From Glycomyces niveus (GTDB lineage: Bacteria > Actinomycetota > Actinomycetes > Mycobacteriales > Micromonosporaceae): 64,000 nucleotides of DNA. Shown here piece by piece: positions 16,895 through 24,196 of this stretch (the first letter of the stretch is position 1; each line of letters begins with the position of its first letter). The position numbers and the translations under genes are program-made. The DNA lies in assembly GCF_017592475.1 (NCBI RefSeq), contig NZ_JAGFNP010000012.1:75624-139623 (forward strand), read 5' to 3'. Under the pieces are notes generated by a model. That model searched no databases. It was not told the origin of the DNA and saw only the letters and a program-made list of their open reading frames with translations.

Positions 16895-17719
16895 GTGGCA
16901 CAACGTGATCCGCGCGTCCCTCGGCACTCGGCCGGGACGGACCTGCCCGCGAGGCTCCGCGACATCGCGGAGAAGGCCCGGCTGCGCCTGGGCTCCAACC
17001 AGGCCATGGCCGGCGTCGCCGCCGTGGTCGCGCTCGTCCTGACCGTCGCCGTCGTCGCCGCGGTCATGGCCGCGGGCGGCGGCGAGGACGATCCCGAGCC
17101 GGTCGCCGCGAACGAACCGGCCGCGACCTCCGTGGCCGCGACCTCGACGCCCTCCGCCTCGCCCTCGCCGAGCCCGAGCGCTTCGGCCGCACCGAGCGCC
17201 GAACCGTCCGCAGAGGACGAACCGGAGGAGCCGGCCGAGACCGCCGAGCCGACCGAGGCCGCCCCGCCCTCGCCCGCCTACCCCGATGACGGCTGGTACC
17301 AGGTGAAGCAGGAGGCCAGCGGGTTGTGCCTGAGCACCGGCCCCGAGCCGGGCAACGAGGGCCGCACGGTCGTCGTGCTCGCCGGGTGCGGCTCGGCTCA
17401 CCCGTCCACGATCCAGGTCGTGGCCTGGGACGAGGGCGTGTACGTCTTCAACCTGCACTTCTCCGACTGGAGCGCGTGCATGGGCGCCGACGCCCCCGCC
17501 GACCAGGAGGGGTACCTCATGGCCGCGTACGGGTGCGAGTTCACCGAGACCCAGTTCTGGGAGCTCGAACCGCAGGGCGGCGGCGTTTACACGATCGCCA
17601 CCAGCGCCTCGGGGATGTGCGTCGGCATGCTCGAGGGCCGCTCCTCGAGTTCGGGCGAGCCGACCGCCACCGACACGTGCGACGCCGGGGACGCGACCCA
17701 GCGGTTCACCCTGACCTGA
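16895..17719 (+). CDS. Single-TM protein displaying a six-cysteine beta-trefoil domain (paralog 2)
   Basis: A 274-residue paralog of the preceding protein. The layout is a cytoplasmic helix (16-34), TM helix (37-61), a long Pro/Ser/Glu/Ala-rich stalk (62-128, wall-spanning type), and a trefoil domain (131-274). Its Cys pairs are 145/165, 195/214 and 242/262, with intra-pair spacings of 20, 19 and 20 residues, identical to paralog 1. The GTG start follows AAAGGACC. The stalk is about twice as long as in paralog 1, so the two domains may sit at different depths in the envelope. It ends the ESX plus-strand operon, just before a complex palindrome at 17725-17757. Function is inferred from domain type only. 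Confidence 0.75.
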   Translation: MAQRDPRVPRHSAGTDLPARLRDIAEKARLRLGSNQAMAGVAAVVALVLTVAVVAAVMAAGGGEDDPEPVAANEPAATSVAATSTPSASPSPSPSASAAPSAEPSAEDEPEEPAETAEPTEAAPPSPAYPDDGWYQVKQEASGLCLSTGPEPGNEGRTVVVLAGCGSAHPSTIQVVAWDEGVYVFNLHFSDWSACMGADAPADQEGYLMAAYGCEFTETQFWELEPQGGGVYTIATSASGMCVGMLEGRSSSSGEPTATDTCDAGDATQRFTLT

Positions 17720-17724
17720 TGAGC

Positions 17725-17757
17725 GATCAACCGATCGGTTGATCCCCGGGATCAACC
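17725..17757. promoter_or_regulatory. Triple half-site palindrome between the ESX operon and the ABC/two-component operon
   Basis: Three copies of one 8-base half-site in alternating orientation: GATCAACC (17725-17732), GGTTGATC (17737-17744) and GATCAACC (17750-17757). The first two form a perfect 20-base palindrome; the last two form 10-base arms around one C. Only one of two stems can form at a time if transcribed. It could terminate the ESX operon or be the operator of the ABC/two-component operon, which starts at 17835. Confidence 0.6.
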
Positions 17758-17834
17758 GGCGGCTCCGACGCGCGGCCGATGCCGCGCCGCCCCGATCTTG
17801 CGAGTGTTGACGTACACGAAGCAAGGAGGCGGCG

Positions 17835-18743
17835 ATGGCGATCATCGAAGTGCGGGACCTGGTCAAGACGTACGGCACTCACCGTGCGGTGGACGGGATC
17901 TCGTTCGAGGTGGGCGAAGGCGAGATCTTCGGCATCCTCGGCCCCAACGGGGCGGGCAAGACGACCACAGTGGAGTGCGTCGAAGGGCTGCGGTCCCGCG
18001 ACGGCGGCAGCGTCAAGGTGATGGGGCTCGACCCCGAGAAGGACGGCGCGGAGCTCAAGCAGGTGCTCGGCATCCAGCTGCAGGAGTCCCGCCTGCCCGA
18101 CCGCATCCGCGTCGGCGAGGCCCTGGACCTGTACGCGTCGTTCTACAAGGAGCACGCGGACACCGACCGGCTCATCGAGAAGCTGGGCCTGGGCGGCAAG
18201 CGTAAGACCCCGTTCGGGAAGCTCTCCGGCGGCCAGCAGCAGCGACTGTCGATCGCGCTCGCGCTCGTCGGCAACCCGCGCGTGGCCGTCCTCGACGAGC
18301 TGACCACCGGCCTCGACCCGCAGGCGCGGCGCGACACGTGGGACCTCATCGAGCAGGTGCGGAACTCCGGGGTCACGATCATCCTGGTCACCCACTTCAT
18401 GGACGAGGCCGAGCGGCTGTGCGACCGCATCGCCGTGGTCGACTCCGGGAAGATCGTCGCGCTCGACACCCCCGCCGGGCTCACCGCCCGGGTCAGCGAG
18501 GAGCAGCGGGTGCGGTTCCGGCCCTCCGCCGAGTTCGCCGACGCGCTCCTGCTCGACCTGCCCGAGGTCGCCCGCGTCGAGCGCCACGGCGCGCACGTGG
18601 TCGTCACCGGCGGCGAGAACCTCCTCCAGGCCGTCGTGTCCGTCCTGGCGCGCAACCAGATCGTGGCCGCGGACCTGCGCGTCGAACAGGTCAGCCTCGA
18701 CGACGCGTTCGTGGCCCTCACCGGAAAGTCCCTCGAGAACTAA
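17835..18743 (+). CDS. ABC transporter ATP-binding protein (drug/antibiotic export type)
   Basis: A 302-residue ABC ATPase of the DrrA/NatA type. Walker A GPNGAGKT is near residues 36-43, the signature LSGGQQQR near 132-139, Walker B VAVLDEL near 152-158, and the switch His in VTHF near 190. The C-terminal 80 residues form the extra domain common in DrrA-like exporters. AAGGAGG precedes the ATG. The gene heads an operon with a membrane permease, a histidine kinase and a response regulator, an arrangement that usually means sensing and export of a membrane-active compound. Expression may depend on the palindromes at 17725-17757. Confidence 0.92.
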   Translation: MAIIEVRDLVKTYGTHRAVDGISFEVGEGEIFGILGPNGAGKTTTVECVEGLRSRDGGSVKVMGLDPEKDGAELKQVLGIQLQESRLPDRIRVGEALDLYASFYKEHADTDRLIEKLGLGGKRKTPFGKLSGGQQQRLSIALALVGNPRVAVLDELTTGLDPQARRDTWDLIEQVRNSGVTIILVTHFMDEAERLCDRIAVVDSGKIVALDTPAGLTARVSEEQRVRFRPSAEFADALLLDLPEVARVERHGAHVVVTGGENLLQAVVSVLARNQIVAADLRVEQVSLDDAFVALTGKSLEN

Positions 18744-18762
18744 GCCCCGCAAGGAGAACCAG

Positions 18763-19497
18763 ATGTCCGCTCTCGGCAAACTCATCCAGATCGAAGCCCG
18801 CCTGTTCGTGCGCGACCCCATGACGTTCGTCGTCGGGCTGCTCCTGCCCACCGTCGTCCTGCTCGGCCTCGGCGCCGTCCCGATGCTCCGCGAACCCGCC
18901 GAGGACATGGGCGGGCAGCGATTCATCGACTACTTCGCGCCCTCCGTCATCGTGATGGCCGTCGGCGTCATCGGCCTCACCAACCTCCCGGCCGTCCTCG
19001 CGGCCTACCGCGAGCAGGGCGTGCTGCGCCGCATGCGCACCACCCCCGTCCACCCGATGAAGCTCCTGGTCGCGCAGCTCGTGGTCAACCTCGGGGCGTC
19101 GCTGCTGTCGGCCGCGCTCGTCGTCGCCGCCGGGAACCTCGTGTACGGCGTGCCGCTGCCGAAGCACGCCTGGGGGTTCGCGATCGCGTTCGTCCTCGGC
19201 ATCACCGCGGTCTTCGCCCTCGGTATGCTGGTCGCGGCTTTGGCGCCAACCGCCCGGGCCGCCTCCGGGCTCTCGACGGTCCTGTTCATGCTGGCCATGT
19301 TCTTCGGCGGCGTGTACCTCCCCCGGTTCATGCTGCCGGACGCGATCGCCCGCGCCGGCGACTTCGTGCCGCCGGGCGTGCAGTCACTGCTCGACGCCTG
19401 GACCGGTACGGCCCCCGCCGTGGTCCCCCTGGCGGTCATGGCCGCCACCGCGGTCGCCGCCGGAGCGGTCGCGGCCCGAATCTTCAAGTGGGAGTAG
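18763..19497 (+). CDS. ABC-2 type transporter permease
   Basis: A 244-residue permease with six hydrophobic segments, including VVGLLLPTVVLLGLG (about residues 24-38), FAIAFVLGITAVFALGMLVA (143-162) and a final MAATAVAAGAVAARIF. Size and topology match ABC-2 half-permeases that pair with DrrA-type ATPases. The start, with AAGGAG, is 19 bases after the ATPase stop. It ends 5 bases before the sensor kinase gene, so all four genes are almost certainly one transcript. Substrate unknown. Confidence 0.9.
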   Translation: MSALGKLIQIEARLFVRDPMTFVVGLLLPTVVLLGLGAVPMLREPAEDMGGQRFIDYFAPSVIVMAVGVIGLTNLPAVLAAYREQGVLRRMRTTPVHPMKLLVAQLVVNLGASLLSAALVVAAGNLVYGVPLPKHAWGFAIAFVLGITAVFALGMLVAALAPTARAASGLSTVLFMLAMFFGGVYLPRFMLPDAIARAGDFVPPGVQSLLDAWTGTAPAVVPLAVMAATAVAAGAVAARIFKWE

Positions 19498-19502
19498 CAG
19501 TC

Positions 19503-20765
19503 ATGGAGCCGGTGGCGTACACCCCCGAGGAGCTGTCCGAGCGGCACTCCAAGATCGAGTCCGTCTACCACCGGCTCCTCGACTGGATGCCGTACGCGAC
19601 CCTCGCCTTGAGCGCGGCGCTGAGCCTCCTCATCAACCCGCGGCCGCTGGACCAGCAACTCCCCCTGCTGGGCCTGGCGGCCGCGGCCGTCGCCTGGGTG
19701 TACTTCGCGTACACGCGCCTGCCGTCGAAGACCGAGGCGTCCGACGCCCGGCTCGCGGTGCACCTGTTCGTGATGCTGGCGATCGGCGCGGCGCTGGTCG
19801 TCCAGGACCTCCTGTTCTTCATCTTCGTCGTCACCGGGTTCTTCCACGCCGGGTACTTCAAGTCGATGGGCATGCTCACCGCCGGGATCGGCGCGACCTC
19901 CCTTGTGGTCAACTCCAGCATCGTCACCGCCGACCCGGACGCCCAGGCGTTCGTGATCTACACGATCGTCGTCCTCGTCCAGACCGGCGCCATCAGCTCC
20001 GGGTTCCTGCTCAACGAGCGGCTGGTCCGGCTGCGCAACCAGCGCGAAGAGGCGATCCTCGCCCGCGAGGCGGCCCTGGAGGAGAACGCCGGCCTCCACA
20101 TGCAACTGCTCACGCAGGCAAGGGAAGCGGGCGTCCTGGACGAGCGGCAGCGCATGGCCCGCGAGATCCACGACACCGTCGCCCAGGGCCTGGCCGGGAT
20201 CATCGCGCAGCTCCACGCCGCCGACGGCACCGACGACGAGGCCCAGCGCCGCCGCCATTTCGACAGCGCCGTGGAGCTCGCCCGCGACAGCCTCGCCGAG
20301 GCCCGCCGCACCGTCCAGGCCATCGGTCCGCCCACACTGGACTCGGCCCAGCTGCCCGAGGCGCTGGCGGAGGTGTCGGCGAAGTGGTCGGAGGCGCACG
20401 CGGTGCCGGTGGAGCTGACCACGACCGGGGACGCGAAGCCCATGCACCCCGAGATCGAGGTGACGCTCCTGCGGGTCACCCAGGAGGCGCTGCAGAACGC
20501 CGCCAAGCACAGCCGGGCCCGCCGGGTCGGCATCACTCTTTCCTATATGGAGGACCAGTTGGCGATCGACGTGCGCGACGACGGCATCGGCTTCGAGCCG
20601 GGGAAGACGAAGGCGTCCAAGGAGCACGGGTACGGGCTGGCCGCTATGCGCCAGCGCGTGTCCCGCCTCGCCGGAAGCCTCTCGATCGAGTCCGAGCCCG
20701 GCGCGGGCACGGTCGTCTCGGCGATCGTCCCGGCGGTGCCGCAGGCGGTGGCCGATGCCGCCTGA
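19503..20765 (+). CDS. Two-component sensor histidine kinase (DesK/LiaS type)
   Basis: A 420-residue kinase. Five to six membrane helices fill residues 29-180 and there is no large extracellular loop, so it likely senses within the membrane or through the linked ABC transporter. The HisKA_3 dimer domain has REIHDTVAQGLAG with His223 as phosphoacceptor, followed by a HATPase domain with an N box near 325 and DVRDDGIGFEPG near 362. I chose the ATG at 19503 with GGGAG eight bases ahead; a GTG at 19488 inside the permease gene is possible. The last 11 bases overlap the response regulator start. Confidence 0.92.
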   Translation: MEPVAYTPEELSERHSKIESVYHRLLDWMPYATLALSAALSLLINPRPLDQQLPLLGLAAAAVAWVYFAYTRLPSKTEASDARLAVHLFVMLAIGAALVVQDLLFFIFVVTGFFHAGYFKSMGMLTAGIGATSLVVNSSIVTADPDAQAFVIYTIVVLVQTGAISSGFLLNERLVRLRNQREEAILAREAALEENAGLHMQLLTQAREAGVLDERQRMAREIHDTVAQGLAGIIAQLHAADGTDDEAQRRRHFDSAVELARDSLAEARRTVQAIGPPTLDSAQLPEALAEVSAKWSEAHAVPVELTTTGDAKPMHPEIEVTLLRVTQEALQNAAKHSRARRVGITLSYMEDQLAIDVRDDGIGFEPGKTKASKEHGYGLAAMRQRVSRLAGSLSIESEPGAGTVVSAIVPAVPQAVADAA

Positions 20766-21405
20766 ACCGATCCGCGTGCTCATCGCCGACGACCACCCGG
20801 TGGTGCGCGACGGCCTGCGCGGCATGTTCGACCGGGCCGAGGACATCGAGGTCGTGGGCGAGGCCGCGGACGGCCGCGAAGCCGTCGACCGGGCGCTCGC
20901 CTTGAACCCGGACGTGGTGCTCATGGACCTGCGGATGCCGGGAACCGATGGGGTGACGGCGATCCGGGAGCTGGCCTCGCGCGGCGCGGCCGCGAAGGTG
21001 CTGGTGCTGACCACGTACGACACCGATTCCGATGTGCTGCCGGCGATCGAGGCGGGCGCGGCCGGGTACCTGCTCAAGGACGCCTCGCCCGCGGAGCTGC
21101 AGCGGGCCATCAGGACCGCGCACGAGGGCGGCACGGTGCTCGCGCCGTCGGTGGCGTCGCTGCTGATGGCGCAGGTGCGCCGGCCCGCGCCGAGCACCGG
21201 GCCGCTGAGCGAGCGGGAGCTGGAGGTGCTGGCGCTGATCGCGAAGGGCCGCAGCAACAGGGAGGCTGCGGCCGAGTTGTTCATCAGCGAGGCGACGGTG
21301 AAGACGCACTTGATGCACGTGTACGCGAAGCTCGAGGTGAACGACCGGGCCGCCGCGGTGGCGGTCGGGTACGAGCGGGGGCTGCTGCAGGCGAAGGGCC
21401 GCTAG
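20755..21405 (+). CDS. NarL/LuxR-type response regulator
   Basis: A 216-residue regulator. The receiver domain (5-125) has acidic pocket D12/D13, phosphoacceptor Asp58 in VLMDLRMPG, Thr near 86 and Lys near 108. The LuxR-type HTH (about 150-210) reads LSERELEVLALIAKGRSNREA and then ATVKTHLMHV. It overlaps the kinase gene by 11 bases and is surely its partner. Likely target: its own operon, possibly through the half-sites at 17725-17757. Its stop codon overlaps the convergent cupin gene stop by three bases, with no terminator between. Confidence 0.93.
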   Translation: MPPEPIRVLIADDHPVVRDGLRGMFDRAEDIEVVGEAADGREAVDRALALNPDVVLMDLRMPGTDGVTAIRELASRGAAAKVLVLTTYDTDSDVLPAIEAGAAGYLLKDASPAELQRAIRTAHEGGTVLAPSVASLLMAQVRRPAPSTGPLSERELEVLALIAKGRSNREAAAELFISEATVKTHLMHVYAKLEVNDRAAAVAVGYERGLLQAKGR

Positions 21406-21887
21406 GCCTCTTCGACCCAGTAGTTGTCGTGCTCGATGAAGAACGCGGCACGCTCCTCCTCGGTCATCTCGCCGATGGTCGCGATCCCTTCGAAGTAGGG
21501 TTCGCGCACCGCGCCGGGGGTGAAGAGCAGGAGCATCGAGGCGGGCTCGTCAGTGTCGTTGCGGAAGCCGTGCAGGCCACCCTGCGGGACGTACACGAAG
21601 TCGCCCTTGCTCATCGGGGCCCACTCGTTGCCGTTGTAGATGGTGATGGTGCCGTCGAGGATGTAGAAGGACTCCGAGATGGTCTTGTGGTAGTGCGCCC
21701 CGGGGCCGCCCTTCTTGGGGCCCATGTTCCAGCGGTAGAGCCCGAACTCGCCGCCGGTGGCCGCGCCTTTGGCGAGGTAGTCGGCGTGGCCGTTGTCGAA
21801 GAGGAGGTCGGCGGGCGAGTCGTTCCGGCGGACGACTGCGGTGGCCTCTCCGGTGTCGCCGAAGTACTTCGATTCGGGGTAGGACAT
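21402..21887 (-). CDS. Cupin-domain protein
   Basis: A 161-residue single-domain cupin. The metal-binding motif 1 is G-P-G-A-H-Y-H-x-x-x-x-E (His65, His67, Glu72 region) and motif 2 has PQGGLHGFRN with a His near 106, enough for a 3-His/1-Glu metal centre. Such proteins are dioxygenases, isomerases or sugar-binding sensors; no closer call can be made. AAGGAGA precedes the ATG. It is convergent with the response regulator gene, the two stops overlapping, and is transcribed away from the nitrilase gene at 21987. It is probably monocistronic. Confidence 0.8.
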   Translation of the reverse strand: MSYPESKYFGDTGEATAVVRRNDSPADLLFDNGHADYLAKGAATGGEFGLYRWNMGPKKGGPGAHYHKTISESFYILDGTITIYNGNEWAPMSKGDFVYVPQGGLHGFRNDTDEPASMLLLFTPGAVREPYFEGIATIGEMTEEERAAFFIEHDNYWVEEA

Positions 21888-21986
21888 CGAAGGTCTCCTT
21901 CTCATCACGGTGGGGTTCCTGGAGCCTACTGCGGTCGGGGACGCGGCCATTGGGGGAGGTGGGCGGCGCCCGGATACGCTCGTCGC

Positions 21987-22712
21987 ATGCACCTCGCGCC
22001 CTTGACCGTCGCCGCCGCGCAGCCCGATCTGCGCCCGGGCGACCTCGCGTTCAACGCCCGCGCGCACGCCGAGGCGGTCCGTTCGGCAGAGGCCCGGCTG
22101 GTGGTGTTCCCAGAGCTGTCGCTCTCGTCGTACGCGATGGCCGCTCCGGCTGTGGCCGTTCACGATCCGGCCCTGGAGTCGATCGTGAAGGCATGCGCCG
22201 AGACCGGTTCGGTCGCGCTCGCGGGCGCGCCGCTGCGCGAGGGCGGCGCGGAGTACATCGCGATGCTGCGCATCGACGGCTCCGGTGTGGCGGTCGCGTA
22301 TCGGAAGATGCACCCCGACGAGGAGGAAGCGCGGCGCTTCCGGGCGGCGTGCGATCCGGTGGTGCTGGAACTGGACGGGTGGCGGCTCGGGCTGGCAATC
22401 TGCCGCGACACGATGATGTTCGAGCACGCCCCGGCTACCGCGGAGTTCGCGAAGCGGTCGGGCATCGGCGGGATCGACGCGTACGTCGCGGGCTCGCTGT
22501 ACACCCCGCAGGGGCTCGTGCGGCGTGACAAGCGGATGCCGCAGCTCGCGCGCGGCTACGGCATGTGGGTCGTGCAGGCGTGCTTCGCGGGGCCGGGCAG
22601 CGACTACCCCGAGGCCGTGGGGAACTCGGCGGTCTGGGCTCCGGACGGGACGGTCGCGGCGCGAGCCGATGAGCAGCCGGGCCGGATCGTCAAGGCCGAG
22701 CTGCGGTTCTAA
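21987..22712 (+). CDS. Carbon-nitrogen hydrolase (nitrilase superfamily)
   Basis: A 241-residue amidase-type enzyme that hydrolyses C-N bonds with a Glu-Lys-Cys triad: Glu in FPELSLSSY (about residue 37), Lys in YRKMHPDEEE (about 110), Cys in LAICRDTMM (about 142). The length fits single-domain nitrilase-like amidases rather than NAD synthetase fusions. No Shine-Dalgarno is obvious before the ATG, so the true start could differ slightly. It is divergent from the cupin gene across 99 bases and its stop lies four bases from the stop of the convergent HxlR gene. Substrate unknown. Confidence 0.88.
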   Translation: MHLAPLTVAAAQPDLRPGDLAFNARAHAEAVRSAEARLVVFPELSLSSYAMAAPAVAVHDPALESIVKACAETGSVALAGAPLREGGAEYIAMLRIDGSGVAVAYRKMHPDEEEARRFRAACDPVVLELDGWRLGLAICRDTMMFEHAPATAEFAKRSGIGGIDAYVAGSLYTPQGLVRRDKRMPQLARGYGMWVVQACFAGPGSDYPEAVGNSAVWAPDGTVAARADEQPGRIVKAELRF

Positions 22713-22716
22713 GGGG

Positions 22717-23106
22717 CTAGGCCTCGGCCTTCGCGCGGGCGTCCATGATGGTCTCGGCGTTGCCCCTGATCCAGTCGAACATGCCGCCGAGATGGCGGGC
22801 GGTGCCTTCGCCGAGTTCGGTGAGGCCGTAGGTGACCTGGGGCGGGACGGTCGGTTCGACGTGCCGCCACACGAGGCCGTCGCCCACCAGGTTCTTGAGG
22901 GTCTGCGAGAGCATCTTCTCGCTCACGCCGTCGACCCGCTCGCGCAGCTCGAAGAAGCGCAGCTCGCCTTCGTTCAGGGCGAGCAGGACCCAGATGCCCC
23001 AGCGGCTGGTGATGTGGTCGAGCACCTGCACGGCCGGGCACTGGCGGTGAAACACCTCACGCTCGCCCCGAGTGCTGGGCCAAGCCACCTGATTTCCTAC
23101 GAGCAC
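22717..23106 (-). CDS. HxlR-family regulator with a single N-terminal cysteine
   Basis: A 129-residue winged-helix regulator of the HxlR/DUF24 family. The core runs from VLDHITSRWGIWVLLAL (about residue 28) to the wing near 90. Its only cysteine, Cys23 in RQCPAV, stands just before the first helix, where YodB- and QorR-type members carry the redox/electrophile-sensing Cys. It is divergent from an NmrA-family reductase gene (start 23196) across 89 bases and most likely represses it. The convergent nitrilase gene ends four bases from its stop. Confidence 0.88.
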   Translation of the reverse strand: MLVGNQVAWPSTRGEREVFHRQCPAVQVLDHITSRWGIWVLLALNEGELRFFELRERVDGVSEKMLSQTLKNLVGDGLVWRHVEPTVPPQVTYGLTELGEGTARHLGGMFDWIRGNAETIMDARAKAEA

Positions 23107-23117
23107 GACATGAGCTT

Positions 23118-23127
23118 ACTTCGAAGT
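23118..23127. promoter_or_regulatory. Candidate HxlR operator (perfect 10-base palindrome)
   Basis: ACTTCGAAGT is a perfect palindrome just upstream of the hxlR-type gene within the 89-base divergent gap. Position suits a repressor site for both directions. Assignment is by position only. Confidence 0.4.
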
Positions 23128-23195
23128 GCGTTCTTCCGGAACCGCTCCGAGCCTCCTAGCTTTGGCTTCACCACTGAATCAAGGAGAAAGCCATC

Positions 23196-24011
23196 ATGAT
23201 CACCGTCACCGGAGCCACCGGCAACGTCGGCCGCCCGCTCATCGAACGCCTCATCGCCGCAGGCGAGAAGGTCACCGCCGTCTCCCGCAGCGCCGCCGAG
23301 TTCCCCGAAGGCGTCGCCCATGTCCAAGCGGACCTCTCCCGGCCCGAGAGCCTCGAGCCCGCATTCGCCGGCTCCGACCGGCTGTTCCTGCTCACCCGCG
23401 ACTCCGACCACGACCTCGTGCCGGTGCTCGCCGCCGCCAAGGCCGCCGGGATCGGCCGCGTCGTGCTCCTGTCGAGCCAGCGCGCCGAGACGCGGAATGA
23501 CGCGTCGCAGCTCGTCTACGAGAACGCAGTCAAAGACTCGGGGCTCGAATGGACCTTCGTGCGCCCCGGCGCGTTCCATTCCAACGCGTTCATGTGGGCC
23601 GACGCCGTGCGCGGCGACCGCGCCATCGCCGCGCCGTTCGGCGACGTCGGCCTGCGGTTCATCGACCCGGACGACATCGCGGCGGTCGCGGCGCTCGCCC
23701 TCACCGAAGACGGCCACGCCGGGCGGGCGTACACGATCACCGGTCCTGAGGCGGTGACCCCGCGCGAGCAGGCGGCCGCTATCAGCGCGGCGATCGGGGA
23801 GCCCGTGCGGTTCCACGAGCTCACCCGCGACGAGGCGTTCGCGATGTTCACGCAGTTCTGGCCCGCCGAGATCGTCGAAGGCGCCTTGGACGCGCTCGGC
23901 AGCCCGAACGCCGCCGAACTCGAACCGAACTTCGAGGTCGAACGCCTCCTCGGCCGCCCCGCGACCTCGTTCGCGGCGTGGGCGAAGCGCAACGCAGCCG
24001 CGTTCCGCTAA
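23196..24011 (+). CDS. NmrA-family NAD(P)-binding oxidoreductase
   Basis: A 271-residue atypical short-chain dehydrogenase. The Rossmann motif VTGATGNVG sits at residues 3-11, with the later core RPGAFHSNAFMWAD near 124 and a closing region KRNAAAFR. Members are NAD(P)H:quinone reductases or redox sensors. AAGGAGAAAG precedes the ATG. The divergent HxlR gene with a single sensing Cys suggests induction by quinones or other electrophiles. It is one of four NmrA-like proteins in the window (others at 40411, 43408 and 58084), and is most like the one at 40411. The exact substrate is not deducible. Confidence 0.88.
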   Translation: MITVTGATGNVGRPLIERLIAAGEKVTAVSRSAAEFPEGVAHVQADLSRPESLEPAFAGSDRLFLLTRDSDHDLVPVLAAAKAAGIGRVVLLSSQRAETRNDASQLVYENAVKDSGLEWTFVRPGAFHSNAFMWADAVRGDRAIAAPFGDVGLRFIDPDDIAAVAALALTEDGHAGRAYTITGPEAVTPREQAAAISAAIGEPVRFHELTRDEAFAMFTQFWPAEIVEGALDALGSPNAAELEPNFEVERLLGRPATSFAAWAKRNAAAFR

Positions 24012-24124
24012 GCCGGTCCGGCGCGACGCGGCGGCGTTCCGCCAGCTCCGATCCAGCGCGACGCCCCGCGTTCCGCGCTGAGACCCACGCCTTACACGCG
24101 GTGACGCAGGACATACTCCGCTCC

Positions 24125-24151
24125 TGTCATGGATTCGGCGGCCATCCCGTT
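24125..24151 (+). promoter_or_regulatory. Predicted ECF41-type promoter
   Basis: TGTCATG (24125-24131), 16 bases, then CGTT (24148-24151). This is close to the ECF41 consensus as I recall it (TGTCACA, about 16, CGTC). It lies 45 bases before the FAD oxidoreductase gene, which is immediately followed by an ECF41-like sigma factor gene, so autoregulation of the pair is expected. Confidence 0.6.
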
Positions 24152-24196
24152 CAAAGGGCATCACCGAACCACGGCGAACCAGACAGGAGCGAGACC

